Shown piece after piece: positions 54,075 to 64,000 of a stretch of DNA of 64,000 nucleotides (the stretch's first letter is position 1; each line of letters begins with the position of its first letter). The position numbers and the translations under genes were made by a program. The notes beneath the pieces were generated by a model that searched no databases, was not told the DNA's origin, and saw only the letters and a list, made by a program, of their open reading frames with translations. This DNA is from Trichostrongylus colubriformis (Eukaryota > Nematoda > Chromadorea > Rhabditida > Trichostrongylidae), in NCBI GenBank assembly GCA_963978905.1, contig OZ022261.1:8805992-8869991 (forward strand). The letters are read 5' to 3'.

Positions 54075-57000
54075 TCATGGATGGGCAGCAAAATTCGGAT
54101 TGCACACCTCGATGTCACCTGTAGGTGCCAAACCAGGGCATTCATACACGCTGAAGTTGTTCTCGTCATCAGCTCCGTCGTCTTCTCCATCAGATTCGAG
54201 TCCAGCTAAAATACGTCCTTACAGATTGTAAATAGTGATAATGACCTACGTATGAAAGACTCGTAAGGAAATCCGAAAATACTAGAAATTCAGATGCTGC
54301 AGATGTTTCTAGAGTGCCACCCGTAAGAGTCACAATAATCACTGCACAAAATCTTATATCTTCATCTACAAAAATGAAAAGACACTTATTTAATGTATAG
54401 GCAATGGTTGGGAATTTTCGTTAACATTATTGGAGAAGCGACTCTACAAAATCACTTTTTTACAAAGTCAAGACCGCCACGGGAAAGCGTGTGCCAGATG
54501 CCTCTCATGCTTTAAAGGCACAGTGCATACCCTTTGGATGTGCTTGGTAGGAGCAGTGGCAACCACGTGATCTGCGTCTTTGCCGCGTCTCTCGTGCTCT
54601 AGACTCTTTTTCTCCTTGTTGTACAGATTTGTTGCCGAACCCGTTCATCGACTCGCTGATATTATTGACGGAAATGGAACCGATATTTAAGTAATTAAGC
54701 TGTTTTGATTACGTTTTTCAGCCATCCAGTAACACTGCTCTCAGTACTGCACAAATAAATTCACCATTAAGTAACATGGAATGTGACTTTTACACGTGGA
54801 GGCCTCTTACTACTACTTCAAAAGTGCTTCATTGTTTCCACCGTTTCCCATAAAAAGGCCTAGCCACATAATAATATTTATTACAACCTATAAGTACGTC
54901 GCCGATCTATGAAACCATCCAACACCTTATTGTTAGCTCCCATGCTACTGGATGAGCTGGGTCACAAAAAAATCCCCGAAGAGGGTGGGTGGGGGGGGGG
55001 AGGTGATTGAAAAGTGTATAGTGCCAGCACAGACCCTTTTAAAGTCACACGAAGGTAATTATAAAAATCAAAAAACAAATCGGATAACAATGCCACAACA
55101 TGTTTTCAGATTCTATAAGTGGTAACTAATGAAAGCGCATGTGGAATTTATGCGGTAATTAGGACAAGATAATGAGCAACGGCTCCACAAAGCAGCTCCT
55201 AGTATGATACAGGGAAAATGAAACAATTAGCTAGTGCCTTCTATGTAAATCGAATCCTCATGCTTATTTTGTTTCCACATATAACTTCGCGCTGCTTTCA
55301 CAACCCATCTTGTACTAAAAGTGCATAATTGCCCATTGAACTTTCTCTTTCTTCGCTGCACTATGTCACATGGCTTAAATGTGTAACGAAATCAAGGGAG
55401 ATGGAGTCTTTCATTTCGTATAATTTCGCTCACCAGTTCAGAAAATGATCTCTTTAGTTCAGGACTCACAACCCTGGGAAACCACAACAAAAGACCACTA
55501 AAAATGTGATTTCAGTCGATCGCAAAAATGGATAACATTCACGAAATCCATGCAGTGGATAATCCGTGCTAATCGCTGTGATCCCACGGAAATCCAAAAT
55601 CGTAACACTAGAACCGCCACATGACACAGATACCAACGCTGTCGATCTAATCATAACGATGATGCTGTTGTAGCTGAGAGCTTCTACCACTTCACTCCTA
55701 AGTGTCGAGGGAAATAGCCGCTCCAGTACGACCTCCACCGCTTTGACGGGACCAAATACGACCCCTCCCTTCTGTTTGACCTCTACAATACCAGTAACTG
55801 TTGCCGGATTGTATAGTTGCAATGTGATTCATTGCTGTGCATTCTTACATGGAACAAAAAAAATATTTCACATTTTCTCTCACGGATTGGCTGTGAAAGA
55901 CCATTCGCTGCTCATCTACTTATTGAAAGTTCAGATTCTGGTTGAACGTACGACACCTTGCTCCTGTCCGATTCAATAGGACCCGCTGTCGGGGAATCCC
56001 CGACTCCTGGATACCCTGGCTTCGATCCCACCCCCCCCCCCCCCCACACTCTCTGAGCGTTAGGAAGGTGCCAGTAAGCTCACGTGAGCTGATCCTGCTA
56101 CCGGATGGTCTTCGAAATTGCCGTTTGGGAAGGGGTACGACTCATTTCATATTGGCTTGCCACTCTAACGCTGTATGTCTGACACATGCGCATTTTTATA
56201 CCTTTCATAACCGAAGCATACTTCGAATGCGTGGCCCACTGCAGCAAAATTGAATAGCGGTGAACTTATGAGCCATTGCTCGTTTGTTAATAGAAAAAAT
56301 GCGCTTTCTTGTCACAAAAGTCAACCACAAATAAAGCTAGCACAATTACATACACTTTAAGAAGTACCCCTACATTTTAAGTACTCTTAAAAAAGCTTCA
56401 AGGCTTGAGAAATCATAACGTCATCCCAAAGGTGTGCCATAATGGAATAAAATAGAGTTGGAGGTTGTGCCAAAGCATCCCAGTGGTATATCCGCTGCAC
56501 TGCCTTTATTAAGTTTCCTTACACGTTGCAAACGACCCTCACAGAGGAGTGACATTCTGAGGAAAAAGTAGAGCCAATTCGTTGGAAATTGAAATTGAAA
56601 TAGGTGGGATTATTCTGAACCGGAGAGCTTGAATGGAACGGGTTTAGATCGGGGAAGCCCATATGATTCAGATGTGTAGTTCGATCTCCGAAAAAATAGC
56701 AGTATCGACTTTAGAGTGGATCCAAGCAAAACTAAGCTTCCGATCACAACATTTTTCAAGGAAAGTCCGATCATAGAGAAGAAAGTAGACTCTTCCTCAT
56801 CAAGAGCGCCTGATTGTAAGCGCAATAATCACAAAAAGAATCTGGCTTCCAGTAAACGTATGATCATTTGGAACTTCAACATGAGTTTGAAATAGTCGAA
56901 ATTTTCCGGAATGGCCACAGGGTTCTACTCAACGTAAGGAGGTAATGGGTCAGCTGCCGCTTTTTGGAACAATAGTCGCCAGACATTCTTGTCTTCTCAT

Positions 57001-60000
57001 ACCACAGTGTATGTAAAGGAAGAAAAAAATCATGTGATGAAAGGGATCTTAGTCTCAAAATAGACAAGTGCCTGATTTCGCCTCCACCCAAATGAACTAC
57101 AATGCACTAGTTTTGACCCATGTACCCAGTTCTCCTTACCCATCTACCAAGTTCTACTTGATATATAGTTCTACTGATTCCCGCATTGTTTGTTGAGCCG
57201 TGACGAATCTTGCCAGCGGTAATGAATGAGTACGTCGAAGGAGTTGGGAAATGGGGGGCTAGCAGAAAAATTGAAGCATGGTTTGAATGATGAAGTTTGC
57301 AAAGAATCATTGCTCAAAGATTGGGTTATTTGCTATTTATCAGGGTTTACTGCTATAATGTCGTAATCACTCCATGTTTACGTGTTGAGGACCTGGATGA
57401 CATTTTCGGTAAGATGAACATCATGATGTTCTTTGATGAGCTGCTGAATAACTGTGAAGGGCTTTGATGAATCTATGACGTACGTAATTTGCCGAAAGCT
57501 TTCTAAGATGAAAGATTTTGAACTGTTCCATTGTTTTTGGGTAGCAAAGGGTCTCTTTGTACGACATATTACTGCCTTCAACTCATATTCCACTGAAAAC
57601 TTTCAAAATTTGTAGAAAAAAAGGCTCATGAGAAAAACGATTGCATACTCCCCCCCTCCATTTTTGTCAGTGCAAAAAATCTTTAGCCGGCTTCCAAATA
57701 ACCACAGATAATTCTGGCAGCTGTTTGCAGGCTGCTCAGTCTTCCCATTCCAGATTCACCAATCTTGTTAACAAGTAAATTCAATTACGAGCCACCGGCA
57801 GACTCTTTTTCACGAGACCACTCTGACACCAGAATTACATCCAATTCGGTTATCATATGTATCCGAAATGGGAAAAACCCGCCGAAATGGATCCTCGTCG
57901 ACATCGATTGTGGAACTTGCAACATTGAACAGCTTGGATTTTATGACCTAATATTTCTATACGTGAGCTTTCACCCACTTCTGTCTCTACATGTTGTTGG
58001 CTATATGTCCGCTGTCCAAATATAGGCATCGAGGTGTTTTTCCATTGTATGACAAAGCAATGACACAAGCACCAGCAATCGAGCGCAGCGGCAGCAGACT
58101 CGCCATTGGTGGGTGGGGCATGTCATCCAATCACAAGCCACTTCCTCACTTGCTCTGCGCCGTAGAAAAATTTTGTGGGGACAGCGTGGTAATTAGTTTA
58201 ATATTTAAATAACGCCCATTAGCTCGACCCTAAACTATCGGAGTGCAAGGTCCAAGGTCGACGTTAGGAGAACCAGAAAGATGTAACCAAATTACTCGCC
58301 CTAAATCACTACTCCCTTCTCATTAAACAGACCTTTCGAGATAGCCTAGATACTCAATGAAGAAAAGGCCGGCGCTCTGTCCAAGAAAGCTCTAATGGAA
58401 CTTATTTCAAAAGGATTATGAGCATGACTAGTGGTGTGTGGCATGTGTATCGATCCTATACACAAAGTTCTGCCGAAGTGCAGGGGAACTCTTTCTTTCA
58501 TTTTCTTGAATAATGAATAATGACAATGAAAAGTACGTTGTCGTTGAGAAATTCTGATTATAGAAGATGGCTTACCAGGTGCATCTTCTCCACAAATGAT
58601 CTTCTGTTTCGCCTGTTGGTACTGGTGAAGTTGCGCTTTATACGCTAAAGACTCGTCGCCTTTGTCACCCTGAAACAATCAATAAAAACTCCACCGGTTA
58701 GAATGTGCATGGTTTCGGTTTGAACTCATTCAACGTTATTAAATTGAGTGGACCGGTGCTCTCACAAGGCTTTCTCGTGCTATTTGTTCTCTTGAAGTTT
58801 GAACTCAGTTCAGAATGCCTCGAGAGTCGTGCTCACTAGATTCAATACTTGGAGTACTGCTATCGAGGAGCAGAAAGACTTTGTCAGGTTGCTGCACCCT
58901 GTAACGTTTTCCTATTACCGCGCTCGATACGTCGCAAATGCGCGCGACGTCGCATTTTGACCTTACATTACACCCACTGCATACAGGAAAGAATGTCGCA
59001 TCATTTTGCGCACTCTTTACACTAAACTCGACAGTAAAGTGATTGCAATAGTTGAAGATGAATTGAGGGTAATTAAATAAGAGAATGGGCACAATTCCAC
59101 CTATAGTTCTTTCTGATTCATATGCTAGATGATCTAACCTTGTTCATCTTGAAACCGGGCCCAGTTCCAGCATACGGTGCATAATCGCTGTCATCCGGTG
59201 AGCTGCGCCGTCTCCTGAAAATCACCGAGTTTCGGACACTCCTGGCCTTTTTTCTTTTCGGTATTGGCTCCCTTCCAAAAACGACAAAAAAAGGAGTTAG
59301 AGAACGTCCAAATAACCATCGTGGCATAATAGCCACTCGACGGCTACGGCTGCCGAAGAACACACACGTACACACACATTCACTTCAGTCGATACTTGCC
59401 CTCAAGCGTCGAATTCCGTGCCTCGAAAGAGCCCCACAAACATGTGCGTGTGTGCACGCATGCCTAATGAAGTGGATTTGTCCCATGACACACCCATCCA
59501 ATGAAGAAAAACGAAATAAAGAAATCAGATTACAAGAAAATGGGTAACGAGAAGTAGTAAGTACTCACTTGATGTAGTATCCACCTCCTACGACCGAAGC
59601 GACCATTCCTACGATGAGTACAGTGCCTACGGCTGAAAACGCATCCATAAATCAGACCTTCGAAAAAGAACACAAATGTGACAAGGCTGGGTCGATAGGC
59701 TCGAATGGAAGGATCATTTGCAAACCAAATGCGTTGACGCCCAAGAATAAGCAGGCTCAGATGCCACTTTGCAGATTTTTCTGTGCATTTTCAAAAAAAC
59801 AAAAGAATTGCCCCTCGAGGTAGGCTAATTTTACAATTTCTAAGTTTTACTTGCTCATTTTCCTCTGGGCTGTTGGTATCGGTACGTGTCGCCAATAAAT
59901 TTGAGTGCCAATAGTAAAGTCAACACCTTTTATGGTTATCGATCGCTGGTGAAGTGTTCATCGAAGCGCTGATGGATGATGGAAGGCTTTGAGTTCATGA

Positions 60001-62820
60001 ATACACAGCGGTCCCTTCGTCTTCAACGTCAAGCATCATAAACACCGCTGACGTCGCCCTCAGCGTCGCGGGGAGGCTCTCACACTGATGCTTGACTCGA
60101 CAATTAGCTGGCATGGCATTTTCGTGCCAACATAAAAAACATGTACAACGCATATTGGATGTAACCCAAAGCTAGCCCGATATGTGGCATTTTTGGCTAA
60201 ATGCATTGCATCAATCAAGGGGGCTCAAATTGACTTTGTCGGGATACATTTGCCCGAGAAAGGACGTCATGTCGCCTGTCATCTGATCCTACATTCATTA
60301 CCCCCACTACATTTCAAAAGTGCGTGTGTCCATAAGGCTTTTCACCTTATCGATTGCCTCAAGCGTTTTTAGAGAAATGCGACGTCACCATGGGTGCTCA
60401 CTGCTGAATGTCCTTTGATGGGATTGCCCAACTTCTTAGAAATGTAGGATAGCACTTCATCTACCAATGCAGAAGAACTACGAGGCCTTCACGGTTTCTG
60501 AGCTAATTTTCTTGATTAATCTGTCTCAAGAGGTTTAGCCGGCTCAGTGAAAGCTCGTATTAATTACGTGAATGCAGCTGATCTTTTACGAACCCTTCCT
60601 GCAAAACACAAGGCGCCCAGAAATGCCCTCCCTTTCGAAGGTAGGCAGGAGCTCGTCCTTTTAGCTGATTCTAGCAGATCCCTTGGTGACTTTACTTTAG
60701 CCTTGCCAGGAACGGTCTCCCAGAACTTTGCCACGCTAACGTGCATGTAACTTACATGTGCAAATGTCTGTGACGTTTTCTTAAGAAAATTATAGCAAAA
60801 TGTTCTAGTAGTGGTAAAAAGGTTAGGAAGGAGGGGTGAATAATTCGAAAAGGACATGCAAATTCATCACAGGTACATGAAACATCAACCGACAATAAGT
60901 TAAGTATCGAATCGTATATGAGACCTTATAATTCGAAAAAGGCCCTTTTCTAGGCACAGGCTGTGGGCCAGCGTTAGTTGAGGTTCATAGTGAGATAAAG
61001 AGAAAAGAATTTTGCAAAATTCGAGAGGATTTGTTCAAAGCTGGGCTTTGAAACTGAGAGTCGGATCGCAAGTGTTTCTCGAAACAGTGAAGTGAATTTC
61101 CTAGGCCACAACCTAGGCCAATCAAAGGCTTAACGAAGTAACCTTCTCTTTTGTTTGAAACCTATGGGCACACCTGGCCAACATGCCCTCACAGATGATT
61201 TCCGACGGAAACTTGCAAGCATTAAAAAATTTTTACAAAGCAACGTACGCCTTCGGCTTTAGCGTGCCAAAGGACAAAGGACCTTAGAGGACGGTGAAGG
61301 TCTTCTTTTCTGGCTTCTAATTGAAGAATCCCGCTGCCTTTTCAAACCGAGTAAATCCGTTTCGATATCATCAGGCTGAGTCATTTGACGTTCACATTTA
61401 TCCTTCACCTACATCCGATATGGCACGAGCTACTCACTGCTGCGGACTAATGAAAAACAACAGATAGTTAATTAAATATATGAAAGCAGACAAAACCGCA
61501 AAAAAGCTCTCTCTCTACGCGTGTCAGCGACAAATTGCTTACGAAGCAAAGAGGCGAATACGAAAAACAGCAGAAACAAGCGGTTTATAGATGTGCGTAA
61601 ATCACCAGTAATCGGTTTATGCTTCCAGTGGGTGATCCAATAAATAAAACCACAACATACAATATATATTCACTATAAAGTTGAGCAAGAAGTGAGAAGT
61701 GGCAGAGGGCGCCGGAAGGGGTGTCGATTGGTCAAATTTTCGCCTGTCCGCCCGCAGCCACGGGCGCGGCCAGTGCGAGACGTTTGGAATTTCGCGCAAG
61801 ACGCAATGGGCTGTACCGTAATGAACCTTCAAAAATCGGCGAATTCTCGAAGCGTTCAACTCGCGATCTTCAAAGGTCCCTTACTGTACCAGTCCCTTGC
61901 GTCTTGAGCGGAATTCCAAACGACTCGTACTGACAGCGCCGCGAGTGCGACGCCGCGAAGCAAAAATTCGACCAATCGATCCTCACCCAGGGCGCCGTTT
62001 TTAAAGCCTCGGCCGATTCCCTGGCAGTGGATTCGAAACATAAGCACGTAAAACCATCTTGTTTTCAAAATTATGCAGCTCCTAGGGTTGGGGTGGGTTT
62101 CTTTTCAGACGTTGATTAACAAAAATTTATCATAATGAAAATGCAAGTTAGTGAATGCCCCTAAACTCTGACAACTTTTTGAGTTTCGTGGTAATGTGAG
62201 ATGAAACTAAGGCAGTGGTCCTGATGCCAGGATTGTACGTATGGTCCATGGATCATTCTTTTTCGTGACAAGTAGATGACACCTTTTTTTCGCGACAATT
62301 AGATTGAATTTCAATGTTTCAATCACGTCACAAAAAATGTAGCACTCACCGATCATCAGAAGGTTACTGCTGTAGGTGGGCAGAGAGCCTGTGAATTCGG
62401 ATGAACCGGCAAGACGGCGCTTCTCCATGGTAGCAATAGATCTATGAATAAGTACTTCACTAGGGTGTTAGAATTTCAAATTCTTCACTTGAGCTCATTC
62501 TTGTTGTTTCAAATCATTTTATATAGCGCTAAATCGATACAATCCATACATCAGACCCATAAATTGATGTCTGTTTTTTTAGGTGTATTGGTAAAAAAAT
62601 GGCAATGACAGGCATGAAGAAACTCACTGAGTTTGCTTGGATTCGATTGGTTCGACAAATGACACAAACTCATTTTGGCCTTTTTTCTGAGCCACCAATG
62701 GTTGCTTCTCCACAACGTCGGGCTGAGGCTCGGCTTTTTCTGTCCCGGTCACCTTCCCTGTCTCTTTATTTGGTTGTTCCTTTGGATTTTGGAGCTCGAT
62801 CTCGACTTCGCTAGGAACCG
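54075..62820 (-). CDS. cab-1: NPDC1 / CAB-1 family neuronal single-pass membrane protein (5' end missing)
   Basis: Six minus-strand exons join in phase: 62820-62628, 62441-62350, 59632-59569, 59214-59139, 58669-58576 and 54205-54075 (stop TGA). The first encodes a polar extracellular stretch rich in E, K, P and Q. The second and third give NLLMIAVGTVLIVGMVASVV, one membrane span, followed by YYIKRRR as stop-transfer. Exon 5 holds the AQLHQYQQAKQKIICGE segment, typical of the NPDC1 cytoplasmic domain. The last exon has an acidic run and then NFSVYECPGLAPTGDIEVCN, the family's hallmark C-terminus. In C. elegans the homologue CAB-1 binds the Rab GEF AEX-3 and acts in synaptic transmission; the same role here is inferred. 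Introns are strong GT-AG with TTTCAG-like acceptors; two are 2.7 and 4.4 kb. Confidence 0.93.
54206..58575 (-). other. 4.4-kb intron of the NPDC1/CAB-1 gene
   Basis: It contains a C-run of about 17 bases (near 56030-56046) and a G-run near 54994. It also holds three open minus-strand stretches: 55822-55466, 56809-56610 and 57592-57378. The last two follow acceptor-like sequences and are in phase with exon 5, so they could act as cryptic or alternative terminal exons, but neither resembles the family. Confidence 0.6.
61708..61998. repeat. Fold-back MITE in a CAB-1 intron
   Basis: Arms of about 140 bp pair imperfectly around a centre near 61852: GATTGGTCAAATTTTCGCC against CGAAGCAAAAATTCGACCAATC, and TTTGGAATTTCGCGCAAGACGC against GCGTCTTGAGCGGAATTCCAAA. 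The outer ends share GGCGCC. No coding capacity. It lies in the 2.7-kb intron between the second and third CAB-1 exons. Confidence 0.78.
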
Positions 62821-64000
62821 CTGAAAGCAGGAGAGTCGGTCGATGGTTTGAATCATTCCTGGATCTTTCAAAAATCATATGAGGCTGCCGTCATACTTCA
62901 CGATCTGCGATTTTGCGGCTTCGCACTTTCGCACGCAAAGTTGCGGCGTTGCACTATCTCAAGTAATATCGCCTATGAAAGTACTACGTCGCAATATCGC
63001 AGAATCGCAAAGTAGCAAGGTTTCACGGTTGGCGTTCTTTTCACTAACATTACTTGTTTTCACAATTTTTAATATTATAGCTTACCATTACTATTTCCTT
63101 ATTACTTATTACTATTCTACTATCATTCTTTATATGACTGACGCTACAGTGAGGTACGGGTTCTTTCCAAGATCTTGCGGCTTCAAGGATGACGCTGACA
63201 GCAGAAGTGACCATGTCTATTCGGACCTGACTCAATAAAAAAAACGGTAGGATCTTAAGGACGTGGCGCAGCTTGTACTGTTGTGAGACGTATAGATCGC
63301 ATTATGCACAAATGACAAAAGCAATGTGACCGCAGGCTCAAAACGCTTAAAACAAAATGGTGGCCGTAGGACTTCTTGAGCTCGATTTCGTATTATGATA
63401 GCAAAAATTTTGGCTCCTTTAAAAACTGCGAAGAAAAAGATTTAGAGTGAAAATCGTGTACACTTCATTACGCGAAAATGTCAAGCAATTGGAATAATTT
63501 GTAAGTACAACTCAATTTTCGTGATTTTGCACTATTTTCCTTCCGTTCTCGTTACTCATAGATGCCAGAATCAGGGCAAAACTTGCCGGTTGCTAATGGA
63601 CACAGACGTGATGGAGGCCTCCACATGCACATTAGACAAATTCTGGGCTTTCCCGGGATAAGCTGGAGAGTACATAGGCACAACGTGATTACACATACAC
63701 TCACTGGATTGGAGCAATAACTTGCATGTCACCTGCAGTCAATAGAGGTAGTTAGGCAGTGGTGGCACAATTTTCCAGGCAACGATTGAAGTTTGGCCCA
63801 CCCGGATTGAATAACAGCTATAACTTCTTGTTTCCACTCATTGAATAAACGCTGGTGAAAGTATGCTTGTGTTTCTTTTCTGTTTTCTGCCGTACAGGTT
63901 TGTTAAGGTGGGACTTTTATTATGCCTGACGTTTCGACAATTTCGTCGTTATCAAAGGCCTGAAAGCTTTCACAACCTATTGCTACTGCTTATCCTGCAC
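62821..64000. other. Upstream part of the CAB-1 gene; no exon found
   Basis: The gene's 5' exons must lie here or beyond the window; the first recognised exon needs one base of a split codon from upstream. About 62900-63020 is rich in short TTGCG/CGCAA-type units. The last 80 bp (GCCTGACGTTTCGACAATTT onward) looks like the edge of another repeat. Confidence 0.4.

Noticed and set aside
55466..55822. 118-codon minus-strand ORF in the CAB-1 intron.
   Set aside because: Composition is protein-like, but there is an in-frame stop just upstream, no clear acceptor, and no family resemblance.

Overview
The window looks like a gene-poor, repeat-rich stretch of a nematode nuclear genome, most likely a strongylid (hookworm-type) worm. 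The reasons are small exons bounded by GT and TTTCAG-like splice sites, kilobase introns, many mariner/Tc1 relatives and fold-back elements, and a BEL/Pao retrotransposon with an envelope-like region. No bacterial operons, rRNA, CRISPR or convincing tRNA genes are visible. The species assignment is inference.

Three spliced host genes can be reconstructed, each supported by agreeing reading-frame phase at every junction. (1) Plus strand, 27431-32212 (partial): a SAM-dependent methyltransferase of the spermidine-synthase-like type, five exons, with a 1.3-kb inverted-repeat element in its last visible intron. (2) Plus strand, 36667-49256 (partial at the 5' end): a four-transmembrane protein; the whole BEL element lies antisense in its last intron. 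(3) Minus strand, 54075-62820 (partial at the 5' end): an NPDC1/CAB-1 family neuronal membrane protein, six exons, with the diagnostic acidic C-terminal tail. Other isolated exon-like stretches (72-313, 4660-4903, 23919-24008, 24888-25033) cannot be assigned.

The rest is mobile DNA. From left to right: a fold-back MITE (3644-4017), a Tc1-type relic (about 6280-6592), an internally deleted mariner-like element (7559-8277), mariner relics (10033-10922, 14816-15714, 35178-36029, 50913-51776), a SINE-like unit (20722-20951), a 1,378-bp near-perfect palindrome with periodic stem-loops (20954-22331), a Tc1-type element with a mariner-type fold-back nested inside it (22708-23867), and several dispersed GC-rich fold-backs.

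The most notable object is the complete BEL/Pao element at 38849-48681 (minus strand). It has identical 162-bp LTRs, a 5-bp CTTTC target duplication, a primer-binding site, one uninterrupted 2,710-codon gag-pro-RT-RH-IN-env frame with a Phlebovirus-Gc-like ectodomain, and a separate small ORF after env. That ORF encodes a coiled coil plus three zinc knuckles spaced like the gag nucleocapsid module, and sits just behind a strong splice-acceptor sequence. It may be an undescribed accessory gene. Everything is from direct reading; no database search was possible.
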